The translations under genes were made by a program, and so were the position numbers. Shown here piece after piece: positions 24,275 through 32,225 of a DNA stretch of 64,000 bases. The notes beneath the pieces are model-generated. The model made no database searches. It was not told where the DNA came from and was given only the letters and a program-made list of their open reading frames with translations. How positions within the stretch are numbered: the first letter of the stretch is position 1; every line of letters begins with the position of its first letter. This DNA comes from Candidatus Woesearchaeota archaeon (lineage in GTDB: Archaea; Nanobdellota; Nanobdellia; Woesearchaeales; JAHWIC01), in the NCBI GenBank assembly GCA_019322485.1, contig JAHWIK010000032.1, forward strand, positions 1 to 64,000, written 5' to 3'.

Positions 24275-24648
24275 AGGCACAGTCAGCAATGGAATTCATG
24301 ATTTTAGTTGGTATTTTACTTTTTATATTCAGCATGATGCTGGGCGTGATTTCAAGCAAAACAACGTATATTGCCGGAAAGAGGGAATCTATAACCGGAG
24401 AGGATATTGCCACTAAGATACAAAAAGAGATAAATCTTGCAGCCAGGGTCTTGGACGGCTACTACAGGGAATTCACGCTTCCAGCAAAGATAGGCAACAA
24501 GGACTATGATATTTCTATAACAGGAAATGAGGTTATACTGTCTTTAGAGGGACAGGATTTCTGGAGGGTAATTCCTTCTGTTGTCGGAAATATCACTAAA
24601 GGAGATAATAAGATAAACAAAACAAATGGCATTATCTATCTTAACTAA
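24271..24648 (+). CDS. Class III signal-peptide pilin-like protein 2
   Basis: 125 residues from the ATG at 24271, whose ATGA overlaps the stop of the previous gene; an upstream ATG at 24256 would add only five residues. The prepilin motif AQSAMEFMILVGILLFIFSMM follows the short leader at once. The outside part has about 90 residues, predominantly beta (YDISITGNEVILSLEGQDFWRV). Likely a minor pilin of the same filament as its neighbours. Confidence 0.87.
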   Translation: MKAQSAMEFMILVGILLFIFSMMLGVISSKTTYIAGKRESITGEDIATKIQKEINLAARVLDGYYREFTLPAKIGNKDYDISITGNEVILSLEGQDFWRVIPSVVGNITKGDNKINKTNGIIYLN

Positions 24649-25132
24649 GAAATCCCAGGTTTGGAGTCTTGACCTTATGATAGCTGTACTGATATTTCTA
24701 GTTGCACTGCTTGCTTTTTACAAGTACAGCAGCAATATTATAGATTCTGAGCAGCAGGATGTAGACAACATATTGTTAGACGCCAAACTTATCTCCACTT
24801 ATTTAGTTTCTGCAGGTTTTCCAGAGGACTGGACAACTGCTAATGTGACCTTAATTGGTTTGACAGATGGTGATACCAGGCTAAGCAAAGAAAAGGTTGA
24901 GCAATTTTCAGACATAGCTTCATCAGACTACACGAACAGCAGAAGGCTGCTTTCTACAATGTATGATTACCACCTATTTTTTGAGGATAGGAATGGAACA
25001 GCATTAAAGGTTGGGGATGTGGTTAGTATAGGCAAGAATTACTCTGCTGAAAACCCTAAAAATCTGATTAAGGTAGAGAGATTCGCCTTTTACAATTCAA
25101 GCATAATAAAATTAGTGGTGTATGTATGGTAA
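24626..25132 (+). CDS. Pilin-like minor subunit 3
   Basis: 168 residues. After a nine-residue polar start (MALSILTKKSQVWSLD), a hydrophobic helix LMIAVLIFLVALLAFYKY resembles a class III/pseudopilin helix; Q-V-W-S-L-D replaces the usual Q-x-S-x-E, with Asp instead of Glu. The outer domain carries several Tyr/Asp-rich segments. It overlaps the preceding gene by 23 bases and the next by 7, indicating translational coupling. Whether a prepilin peptidase processes it is uncertain. Confidence 0.8.
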   Translation: MALSILTKKSQVWSLDLMIAVLIFLVALLAFYKYSSNIIDSEQQDVDNILLDAKLISTYLVSAGFPEDWTTANVTLIGLTDGDTRLSKEKVEQFSDIASSDYTNSRRLLSTMYDYHLFFEDRNGTALKVGDVVSIGKNYSAENPKNLIKVERFAFYNSSIIKLVVYVW

Positions 25133-27825
25133 GGAAAGGAATTTTTTTTAGTCTAGATGCCCTAATAGCTGTCACAATTATTTTATCTGCTATTATCCTG
25201 ATTTCTTTTTATTATTCCAGCAGGGTTTCAAGCACGCAGCCAGTATATTTTTCCTCAGACCTTAACCAGATATTGTCTACAATCAAGCTGAGTGAGATTG
25301 ATGACCCTGCTGTGGTGGGGCTGCTCAACAGCAGCAATATAACTGATTTGGACAGGACGATTTTGGAACAAACCCTGAGGTTTCAGGTGGGGGGAGATGA
25401 GGAGCTGGCCACAGAGCTATTGAATATTACAATTGGCGGTTTAGTGCCTGATTATTATAATATGGGGGTCTGGATTGAAGGTTATGAAGACCCTATTTAC
25501 GCAACAAGCCAGGAACCTGCGACGCAGTTAATCTCATCGAAACAGCTGATTTCAGGGATAGAAAAAGAGAAAACCATAGAAGGGCTTGCTTCGAGGGCTT
25601 TTCTATCAAATATAAACGAGAGAACTACCTCTGCTTACGCATACTTTGGGGGGTATGAGGGGGACGGCAACATAACAAAGAGAATAGCCCTGCCGGATAA
25701 TATAAATTCTATTGATTATGTATATATGGAGCTTGATGCTGGCGGAGAATTTGATTTATACATCAACGGCAATATGTCAGGACATTACACATCAGGCGAG
25801 GAAATGCAGGCAGATGAATGGGAGATAAACTCTACTTATTTTTCTAGTTTCCATGGAGGAGAAAACACCATCCTGCTTAAGTTTAATACAAGCAGGCAAT
25901 ATGTTGGCGGAGGTTACTTCAGGGTAGATTACAGCACTTCTGACTTATTGCTGTACGAAGGGAATGGAACCGGGAGATACTATTTCCCTGGCATAGAGGG
26001 GGTTATTAATATCTATTCCTCATTCTATGTTCCTGGAAGCCTAAACTCAATGGATATCCACTTAGATGGTGATAGTGAGTATGATGTATATCTAAGCATA
26101 GGCGGGGAGATTGTATACAATTACAATTTAAGCGGAGAGGTTGATATCCCTGACGAGGATTTGAGCCTTATACTTGACTATTCCAGCTTAAGCAACAAGA
26201 CAGTGCCAATAAGGATGGGGCTCATGGCGTCAAACCTGACAGATATTGGGGTAGAGGGCAGTGGGGTAGATGTAGTTTTAATCACTGACCTTTCAGGAAG
26301 CATGGAGTATCGATTAGATTCTGAGGGTGGTGGCGTAGAAAGAAATTGCTCTGATGCTGACATCTATAATTCCTCAACAAAAAGGGTTTCCTTAGCAAAA
26401 TGTCTTGATAAGGATTTTATTGACAACATCCTAAAGGACCCGCGGAACAGGGTTGCTTTGTCTGCTTTTTATGGAGATACATCATCTCCTTACAGGGGAA
26501 AGGTGTATGAAGAAGGCCTAACAAACAATGCAAGTTACCTCAAAGAGAAGGTGGGGGATTATTCTCCCCAGGGAGGAACATGCATATGCTGTGCAATAAA
26601 TGATGCCTATAAAATTTTAGATGAGCAAAGCAATGCGTCAAGGATAAAATCTGTTGTTGTGATGTCAGATGGAATCCCTACGCATAGATGTGAGGCTGCC
26701 TCTGGATGCGAAGGAACAAGAACTGGGCTGCCTGCTAATGAAGGTTTATGGCTTGGGGCAGCAGGATGTTATGGTGGCCTTGATGACTGTGAGGTTAATG
26801 ACTGCTCATGCGCGAGCCAAAACGCTAACTGGAGCTCCTGTAGAGTACATGAGGAGCTGAATACAACAGTTTATTCTATTGGCTTTGGCCCTGTTGATTC
26901 GTGCACTATGGCTAATCAAACCCTCAGGAATGTAGCAGAGTGCGGTGATGGAGAGTACTACTCAAGTGATAATGCAAGTACACTGAAAGATATTTATGAC
27001 ATCATCTCAGAGAAAATCCTGAATGTGACCTTCAAAAAACAAACTGCCATTATAACTGGAAACCTTTCCACGACTATTCTTTACCCTGGTTCCTATATTG
27101 AATTCAACCATACACTTCCAATGTCCTCTTATGAATATGGAAAAATACCTGTGGTGATAGAAAGCCCAAAATTTGACAATAATATAACAGAGGGAACGTT
27201 CTCTGTCCCAAATGAGATTATTGTCTATGACGCAAAGATTACTTCCTATTCAGGTGATAAATGGACAGACAGGGCCTTGATAAATTATTCTGGAAACTGG
27301 AGCTATTTTTACAATCTGTCTGTTTATGGTGATGACTATCAGATACTCGGGGACCCTTATGTGGTAAATATACCTATAGAACTTATTAGTGCAGGGGAAA
27401 ATCTAGTAAGGGTCAGCACTGGGGTAAATTCAATGAATTCAACTGGCGGTTCTCATGATAACAGAGTCATATATACCGGCGGGGTTGATGTGGACATAAA
27501 CTACACTGGTGTGTTTAGTGAAGCAGAGGGTTGTAATTGGTTTATAAAATTTGAAGACGGCACAAATGAGACTATACCAATTCCAGCCTCATACAGCGGA
27601 ACAAAAGACTGCAGTTTTGATGAAACTACAAACTGCGATGAAGAATATGCAGATGATGCTATAGACAATGCAATATGCCACTTATTTGGGCAGATGGACT
27701 TTGACAATGACGGCTTATTGTTCATTAAATTCGGCCCCAATGATTTGGATGTAGAAACTATATCAATCGGCAAGATACCATTTATGTGGGGGCCGACTTT
27801 AGTTGAGGTTAGGGTGTGGAAATGA
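25126..27825 (+). CDS. Large pilin-like von Willebrand factor A protein
   Basis: 899 residues, the largest of the pilus locus. The N-terminus (MVRKGIFFSLDALIAVTIILS) is pilin-like with S-L-D-A before the helix. Beta-sandwich regions lead to a VWA domain near residue 380: VVLITDLSGSME holds the MIDAS motif DxSxS, with DFIDNILKDPRNRVALSAF and VVVMSDGIPTH downstream; the latter supplies the Asp of the MIDAS. A Cys-rich insertion (about 520-570) interrupts the VWA domain. N-glycosylation sequons are abundant. The combination of pilin-like anchor and VWA resembles adhesive tip pilins (PilY1/PilC-like VWA tips), so it is a good candidate for the adhesin of the filament. That is inference from architecture. 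Confidence 0.88.
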   Translation: MVRKGIFFSLDALIAVTIILSAIILISFYYSSRVSSTQPVYFSSDLNQILSTIKLSEIDDPAVVGLLNSSNITDLDRTILEQTLRFQVGGDEELATELLNITIGGLVPDYYNMGVWIEGYEDPIYATSQEPATQLISSKQLISGIEKEKTIEGLASRAFLSNINERTTSAYAYFGGYEGDGNITKRIALPDNINSIDYVYMELDAGGEFDLYINGNMSGHYTSGEEMQADEWEINSTYFSSFHGGENTILLKFNTSRQYVGGGYFRVDYSTSDLLLYEGNGTGRYYFPGIEGVINIYSSFYVPGSLNSMDIHLDGDSEYDVYLSIGGEIVYNYNLSGEVDIPDEDLSLILDYSSLSNKTVPIRMGLMASNLTDIGVEGSGVDVVLITDLSGSMEYRLDSEGGGVERNCSDADIYNSSTKRVSLAKCLDKDFIDNILKDPRNRVALSAFYGDTSSPYRGKVYEEGLTNNASYLKEKVGDYSPQGGTCICCAINDAYKILDEQSNASRIKSVVVMSDGIPTHRCEAASGCEGTRTGLPANEGLWLGAAGCYGGLDDCEVNDCSCASQNANWSSCRVHEELNTTVYSIGFGPVDSCTMANQTLRNVAECGDGEYYSSDNASTLKDIYDIISEKILNVTFKKQTAIITGNLSTTILYPGSYIEFNHTLPMSSYEYGKIPVVIESPKFDNNITEGTFSVPNEIIVYDAKITSYSGDKWTDRALINYSGNWSYFYNLSVYGDDYQILGDPYVVNIPIELISAGENLVRVSTGVNSMNSTGGSHDNRVIYTGGVDVDINYTGVFSEAEGCNWFIKFEDGTNETIPIPASYSGTKDCSFDETTNCDEEYADDAIDNAICHLFGQMDFDNDGLLFIKFGPNDLDVETISIGKIPFMWGPTLVEVRVWK

Positions 27826-28769
27826 ACAAAAAAGGAATGTATTTCACAATAATCACTATCGCTTTTTTAATCATATTTATCTTCATCTTTATGATTCCCA
27901 GCTATAGGAGGCTTGGGGAAAAAATGACTGTAATTGAGATGAGGGTAGAGTCTATGAATGATTTCTTAAAGGATTTAAAGAGGGACACTGAACGTGGACT
28001 GTATATATCCTCTTATAGAGCTTTGTTGGCTTTGGAGGAGTATATTATTATTAATGGAGTGTTTTTGGATGAGACTGAATCAAGTTTTAAGGAAGCTCTA
28101 TTGAATGGAACAGTTAAAGGAATAAATTCCTCTTTGATGCTTGCATCCACATTCCCGAACTGGGTGGAAAAGATTGAGGGAAAAGCTTCAAAGTTCAACA
28201 TATATGCGAACCTAACTATAAATGATGTTAATGTTTACCAGGATGATCCCTGGCATGTAAAGATTAGCGCAAATATGACATTCTTTATTGAAGATGAAAC
28301 AGGTATAGCTTCCTGGGACATGGAAGACTACACAGAGACATCCATCAGCATAGTTGAGTTTGAAGACCCGCTTTACATTGTGTATAGTTTTGGCAGGACA
28401 ACGAATGTTGTCAATAAAACTCAGTTTGAGGGTAATTATGCTTATTACAATGGAACATGGAATGTGTCTAATTTATTGGCGCATTCAGAAAACTCTTTGT
28501 ATGCAGCTAATCCTGATGCACCAAGCTTTCTTATGAGGTTTGAGGATGACCTTACTAGCTCTCCATATGGAATAGAGAGCCTTGTAAACCTGAAAAAATT
28601 AAGTGATTATGGTTTAGAGATAGATTATGAGAGCAGCATTGTTGATTATCATTATTGGGATGGGGATGGCAATGGAGACTATAGAGTAAACTTTACCCCA
28701 AGCTGGTTTAAGCTTGATGCTAATCATCTGGCAAAATATAATGTGACTGGTATTTCATACCCCAGTTAG
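27822..28769 (+). CDS. Pilin-like membrane-anchored protein 5
   Basis: 315 residues from the ATG at 27822, which overlaps the TGA of the VWA gene (ATGA); a GTG at 27816 is less likely. The start MNKKGMYFTIITIAFLIIF is one hydrophobic helix with a short positive leader but without the canonical Q-S-E prepilin motif. The outer region begins with a coiled-coil-like stretch (MTVIEMRVESMNDFLKDLKRD) and continues as a beta-rich domain with many sequons. It closes the five-gene run. Confidence 0.8.
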   Translation: MNKKGMYFTIITIAFLIIFIFIFMIPSYRRLGEKMTVIEMRVESMNDFLKDLKRDTERGLYISSYRALLALEEYIIINGVFLDETESSFKEALLNGTVKGINSSLMLASTFPNWVEKIEGKASKFNIYANLTINDVNVYQDDPWHVKISANMTFFIEDETGIASWDMEDYTETSISIVEFEDPLYIVYSFGRTTNVVNKTQFEGNYAYYNGTWNVSNLLAHSENSLYAANPDAPSFLMRFEDDLTSSPYGIESLVNLKKLSDYGLEIDYESSIVDYHYWDGDGNGDYRVNFTPSWFKLDANHLAKYNVTGISYPS

Positions 28770-28808
28770 TTGCCTAATATGTATACTAGTATATTAAAAA
28801 ACAAAAAG

Positions 28809-28820
28809 TTTATATATAAG
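28809..28820 (+). promoter_or_regulatory. Strong promoter of the major pilin genes
   Basis: tttatatataag, a near-ideal archaeal TATA box preceded by aaaaag (BRE-like). Transcription would start near 28840, giving a leader of about 50 nt with a ribosome binding site agaggtga 7 bases before the pilin ATG. Confidence 0.7.
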
Positions 28821-28890
28821 TTATTTAAGAGTAATAGTTAATAAGTAGGTTCTGTAATCTACTATAAAAATAAAAAAAGAGGTGAAATAG

Positions 28891-29349
28891 ATGAAAAAAG
28901 GACAAGCTGCAATGGAGTTCTTGATGACATATGGTTGGGCTATCCTAGTTGTATTAATAGCAATAGGAGCACTAGCATATTTTGGTGTTCTAAGCCCAGA
29001 GAAATTTTTGCCAGAGAAATGTGTGATTAGTTCAGGCTCTGGTCTGTTTTGTGAGGAGTTTACATCAAGTGCTACAGCTAATACAGTAACCATAAGAATA
29101 AAGAACATACTAACAGACAGTGCATGGGTAGATTCTGTAACTCTTGATGACCCAAGTTGTACCTTTACTACAGCAGACACACAGATAGCTGCTGACGGCA
29201 CAACTGACTTCACATTAGCATGTGCAGGCGGTTTAAACTCAGGAGACAAGATAAAAGCAGGAATTACAGTAGCATTTGATGTAGGAACAGCTGCTGGTGA
29301 CGGACTTGCAAAAAGCACAACAGGACAGCTAGTAACAGCAGTCCCATAA
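28891..29349 (+). CDS. Major type IV pilin 1
   Basis: 152 residues. KKGQAAMEFLMTYGWAILVV is a textbook class III prepilin start (short basic leader, G-Q-A-A-M-E-F-L, hydrophobic helix to about residue 35); cleavage is expected just before the Q. The outer domain has two Cys near the helix end (EKCVISSGSGLFCEEF) and two more (SCTF, LACAGG), probably as disulfides. It has its own strong promoter. The following gene is a close tandem copy: identical in the first 40 residues but for single changes, and differing in the central loop. It probably forms the shaft of the filament. Confidence 0.93.
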   Translation: MKKGQAAMEFLMTYGWAILVVLIAIGALAYFGVLSPEKFLPEKCVISSGSGLFCEEFTSSATANTVTIRIKNILTDSAWVDSVTLDDPSCTFTTADTQIAADGTTDFTLACAGGLNSGDKIKAGITVAFDVGTAAGDGLAKSTTGQLVTAVP

Positions 29350-29390
29350 ATAAATTTTTTATTTTATCTTTTAAATTTTGAGGTGTAAAA

Positions 29391-29852
29391 ATGTACAAAA
29401 AAGCTCAAGCTGCAATGGAGTTCTTAATGACCTATGGTTGGGCCATTTTAATTGTTTTGATTGCCATAGGAGCACTAGCATATTTTGGAGTTCTAAGCCC
29501 AGAGAGATTTTTACCAGAGAAGTGTGTGATTAGTTCAGGTTCTGGTTTGTTTTGTGAGGAGTTTACATCAAGTGCAACAACTGATGATGTGACAATTAGG
29601 ATAAAGAACATACTTACAGAAAGTGCATGGGTAGATTCTGTAGTACTTGACACACCTAGTTGCGCCTCTAATGTAACCGATGTACAGATAGCTGGTGATG
29701 GAACAACTGACTTTACACTAGCATGTGCAGGCGGTTTAAACTCAGGAGACAAGATAAAAGCAGGAGTTACTATATTATATGATGTAGGAAACGCTGCTGG
29801 TGACGGTCTTGCAAAGAGTACAACAGGACAATTGGTAACCGCGGTCCCATAA
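29391..29852 (+). CDS. Major type IV pilin 2 (tandem paralogue)
   Basis: 153 residues, about 85 percent identical to the pilin upstream at 28891. The differences cluster in the surface region (ATTDDVTIRIKN, LDTPSCASNVTDVQIAGDG, TILYDVGNAAG), where the second copy gains a sequon N-V-T. Cys positions and the C-terminus (GLAKSTTGQLVTAVP) are identical. A ribosome binding site gaggtg precedes the ATG, but no separate TATA box is evident, so it is probably transcribed with the first pilin. Confidence 0.93.
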   Translation: MYKKAQAAMEFLMTYGWAILIVLIAIGALAYFGVLSPERFLPEKCVISSGSGLFCEEFTSSATTDDVTIRIKNILTESAWVDSVVLDTPSCASNVTDVQIAGDGTTDFTLACAGGLNSGDKIKAGVTILYDVGNAAGDGLAKSTTGQLVTAVP

Positions 29853-29887
29853 GGGGCCAATTTTTAATTTTTTAAAGGGAGAATAAA

Positions 29888-30100
29888 ATGAAACTAAGGA
29901 AAAGGGCAATAGGAGACTTATACCTAGCCGCATCAGTTATATTTATCTATCTGGCGTTCTTGTATTTCGGCTTTAAAGCAAACGGCTGGCCATTTTTAGT
30001 GATTGGGCTGCTGATAGCTACCTTTGGAATAAAAACAAAGAAGGTTATGGTGGCGGAAGAGGGAAAGCCAAAAAAAGCCAAATCCAGGAAGAAGAAATAA
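29888..30100 (+). CDS. Small two-helix membrane protein
   Basis: 70 residues: a basic start (MKLRKRAIGDLYL), two hydrophobic helices (about 10-28 and 35-50), and a very basic tail (KKVMVAEEGKPKKAKSRKKK). A ggga-type ribosome binding site precedes the ATG by about 7 bases. It follows the second pilin by 35 bases and may be co-transcribed with it. I do not recognise the family. Confidence 0.65.
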   Translation: MKLRKRAIGDLYLAASVIFIYLAFLYFGFKANGWPFLVIGLLIATFGIKTKKVMVAEEGKPKKAKSRKKK

Positions 30101-30176
30101 TTTTTATTTATTTTTTTTGATTGATTATTAATTCTTAGAAAGATATTTATATACCACTAAAATAAACAAGAATAAG

Positions 30177-31469
30177 ATGTTATCATTAAAGTTTATCAGG
30201 GAAAATCCTGAAGCAGTCAAGAAAGACCTCAAAAAGAGGAATGATGCTGAGAAGGGCAAATGGGTAGATGACCTTCTCAAAAAGGAAGAGGCCTACAGGA
30301 AGCTGCTTCAAAAGGCACAGGAATTAAGGCATAGAAGGAATCTTATAACCCAGGAGATTAATGAGCTAAAGAAAAAAGGCCAGGATATATCAAAGAAGGT
30401 AAAAGAGGCAAAAGAGCTGCCTGATAAGATAAAGAAGTCTGATGAAGAGCTTGCCAAGTTAAAAGAGAAGATTGATTTCTATACTGCAAGGCTCCCGAAT
30501 GTTCTGCACAAGGACGTTCCTGCAGGAAAGGATGAAAACGACAACAAGGTTATAAGGAAATGGGGTGAGCCAAAGAAATTTGACTTTAAGCTTAGGCCTC
30601 ATGGAGAGCTTATTGAGGAGCTGGGCTGTGCTGAGTTTGACAAGGCTGCTAAGGTAAGCGGCAATGGATTCTATTATCTGCTTGGTGATATTGCATTGCT
30701 TGAGCTTTCTTTGCAGAGATTTGCTGTTGATTTACTGGTCAAGAAGGGTTTTACCCTGGTTGAGCCGCCGCTGATGCTCAGGAGAAAGCCATATGAAGGG
30801 GTTACAGACCTGGCTGATTTTGAAACAATGATGTACAAGGTTGAGGGTGAGGATAGCTACTTAATCGCAACTTCAGAGCATCCAATTGCTGCTATGTGCG
30901 GTGGAGATATCTTTGACCCTAAAGAACTGCCTAAAAAATATGTGGGTGTTAGTTCGTGCTTTAGGAAAGAGATTGGAAGCCATGGAATTGACACCAAGGG
31001 CTTGTTTAGGGTGCACCAATTCAACAAGGTTGAGCAGTTTGTTTTCTGCAGGCCAGAGGATTCATGGAAACTTCATGAAGAATTGATTGCCAATGCTGAA
31101 GAGGTATTCAAGAAACTTAAGCTGCCATACAGGGTTGTTAATATATGCACAGGTGACATCGGGATAGTTGCTGCAAAGAAATACGACTTAGAAGCCTGGA
31201 TGCCCCGCGAGAAGAAGTACAGGGAGGCTGTTTCCTGCTCTAACTGCACCAGCTACCAGGCAGTTGGTCTTAATGTAAGGTACCAGAAAGGTGAGGAGAG
31301 GGAGTTTGTCCATACACTTAACAGCACAGCAGTTGCAACTGGCCGCGCGCTTAGAGCAATCATTGAGAATTATCAGCAGAAAGACGGCTCTATCAAGGTT
31401 CCTGATGTTCTTGTTCCTTACATGAATGGTTTGAAGGTAATTAAAAAGTCAAAGGAAGGTAATCAATAA
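30177..31469 (+). CDS. serS: Seryl-tRNA synthetase
   Basis: 430 residues, the standard class II bacterial/eukaryotic-type SerRS (not the rare methanogen type). N-terminal long antiparallel coiled coil (about 30-110, LRHRRNLITQEINELKKKGQ) binds the tRNA variable arm; catalytic motifs 2 (SSCFRKEIGSHGIDTKGLFRVHQFNKVEQF) and 3 (NSTAVATGRALRAIIENYQ) are intact. A TATA-like atttatatacc about 30 nt upstream indicates its own promoter and a short leader. A repeat element (copy 2) follows its stop. tRNA-Ser(GCT) is at 10719, not adjacent. Confidence 0.97.
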   Translation: MLSLKFIRENPEAVKKDLKKRNDAEKGKWVDDLLKKEEAYRKLLQKAQELRHRRNLITQEINELKKKGQDISKKVKEAKELPDKIKKSDEELAKLKEKIDFYTARLPNVLHKDVPAGKDENDNKVIRKWGEPKKFDFKLRPHGELIEELGCAEFDKAAKVSGNGFYYLLGDIALLELSLQRFAVDLLVKKGFTLVEPPLMLRRKPYEGVTDLADFETMMYKVEGEDSYLIATSEHPIAAMCGGDIFDPKELPKKYVGVSSCFRKEIGSHGIDTKGLFRVHQFNKVEQFVFCRPEDSWKLHEELIANAEEVFKKLKLPYRVVNICTGDIGIVAAKKYDLEAWMPREKKYREAVSCSNCTSYQAVGLNVRYQKGEEREFVHTLNSTAVATGRALRAIIENYQQKDGSIKVPDVLVPYMNGLKVIKKSKEGNQ

Positions 31470-31492
31470 CAAAAAAATCATTATTAAAAAAT

Positions 31493-31624
31493 ATATATGA
31501 TTTTTGCTTAATGCAAAGGTTAAAGCAAAAATCATCTGCCGTCATTCCTTTATGCTCTAGCTTAAAGGGAAGGGAGTGGATGAAAATTCCTTTAACTTGC
31601 GGGTGAAGGGAATTTTCAGATTAA
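31493..31624 (+). repeat. Three-hairpin repeat element, copy 2
   Basis: Same layout as copy 1: hairpin A tgatttttgctt/aaagcaaaaatca (from 31498), a middle hairpin (ttccttta...taaaggga) and hairpin B gaaaattccttt/aagggaattttc ending in tcagatt. The left end has decayed (atatatatga in place of aaatctga). It begins 24 bp after the serS stop. Its right half has an open frame reading MDENSFNLRVKGIF, which is not a genuine gene start. Confidence 0.8.
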
Positions 31625-31662
31625 ATTGTTGTGAACTGATATTGACAAAAAAAGAGGTAAAT

Positions 31663-32154
31663 TTGCATACCAAGATGGTTGAAGCTGCTGAAAAGCCTGA
31701 AAGGGTAATAAGAATCGTTAGAAGATCAAGAAGGGGTCTCCTTCCTGTCTATCTATTTGTGATTTTATTCTTTTACCTGGCTTATTACAGCCGGTTTGTT
31801 AAAGGGGGTTCAGAAACACTTGAGCTGTTTGCCTCCCTGTTTTTCCTGGCTGGGCTTTTTGTTCTTGTTTATGGTGAGATTAGGATTAATTACAAGAAAC
31901 TGCTTATCTCTAACAAAAGGGCAGTTCTGCAGGAAGGCATATTCCGCAGGCATTCTACCACGATAAGGTATTCCAGCATTACTGAGGTTGTTGCCAAACA
32001 AAGTCTTTTGCAAAGGCTGCTTGGCTGCGGTGACTTAAGTATAAGGACAAGCGGCGCAAAAAAGGAGTATGAGCTTTCTATTGAGAGGGTGCCTAGTCCA
32101 TTCAAGGTCAAGGGGCTTCTTGAGCATTTTATATTTGCCGAGCATAAAGGCTGA
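31663..32154 (+). CDS. Bacterial-type PH domain (bPH2/DUF304) membrane protein
   Basis: 164 residues. Two adjacent membrane helices (LPVYLFVILFFYLAYYS and ETLELFASLFFLAGLFVLV) are followed by a bPH2-like domain: YKKLLISNKRAVLQEGIF, TIRYSSITEVVAKQSLLQRLLGCGDLSI, characteristic of DUF304 proteins. The function of the family is not established; it resembles single units of YdbT-type proteins. I prefer the TTG at 31663 (aaagaggtaa just upstream) or the ATG at 31675; a longer frame starting at 31576 would read through the repeat element and is an artefact. Confidence 0.8.
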   Translation: MHTKMVEAAEKPERVIRIVRRSRRGLLPVYLFVILFFYLAYYSRFVKGGSETLELFASLFFLAGLFVLVYGEIRINYKKLLISNKRAVLQEGIFRRHSTTIRYSSITEVVAKQSLLQRLLGCGDLSIRTSGAKKEYELSIERVPSPFKVKGLLEHFIFAEHKG

Positions 32155-32225
32155 TTTCTTGTTATCACTTTAGTGTAGTTATCGATAGAAAGATTTAAAT
32201 ATAAACAAAAAATATCAATCATGGG

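Noticed and set aside
25126..27825. VWA protein as a magnesium chelatase or MoxR partner
   Set aside because: There is no AAA+ MoxR/ChlI gene nearby, and the N-terminus is a pilin-like membrane helix with an extracellular, sequon-rich body.
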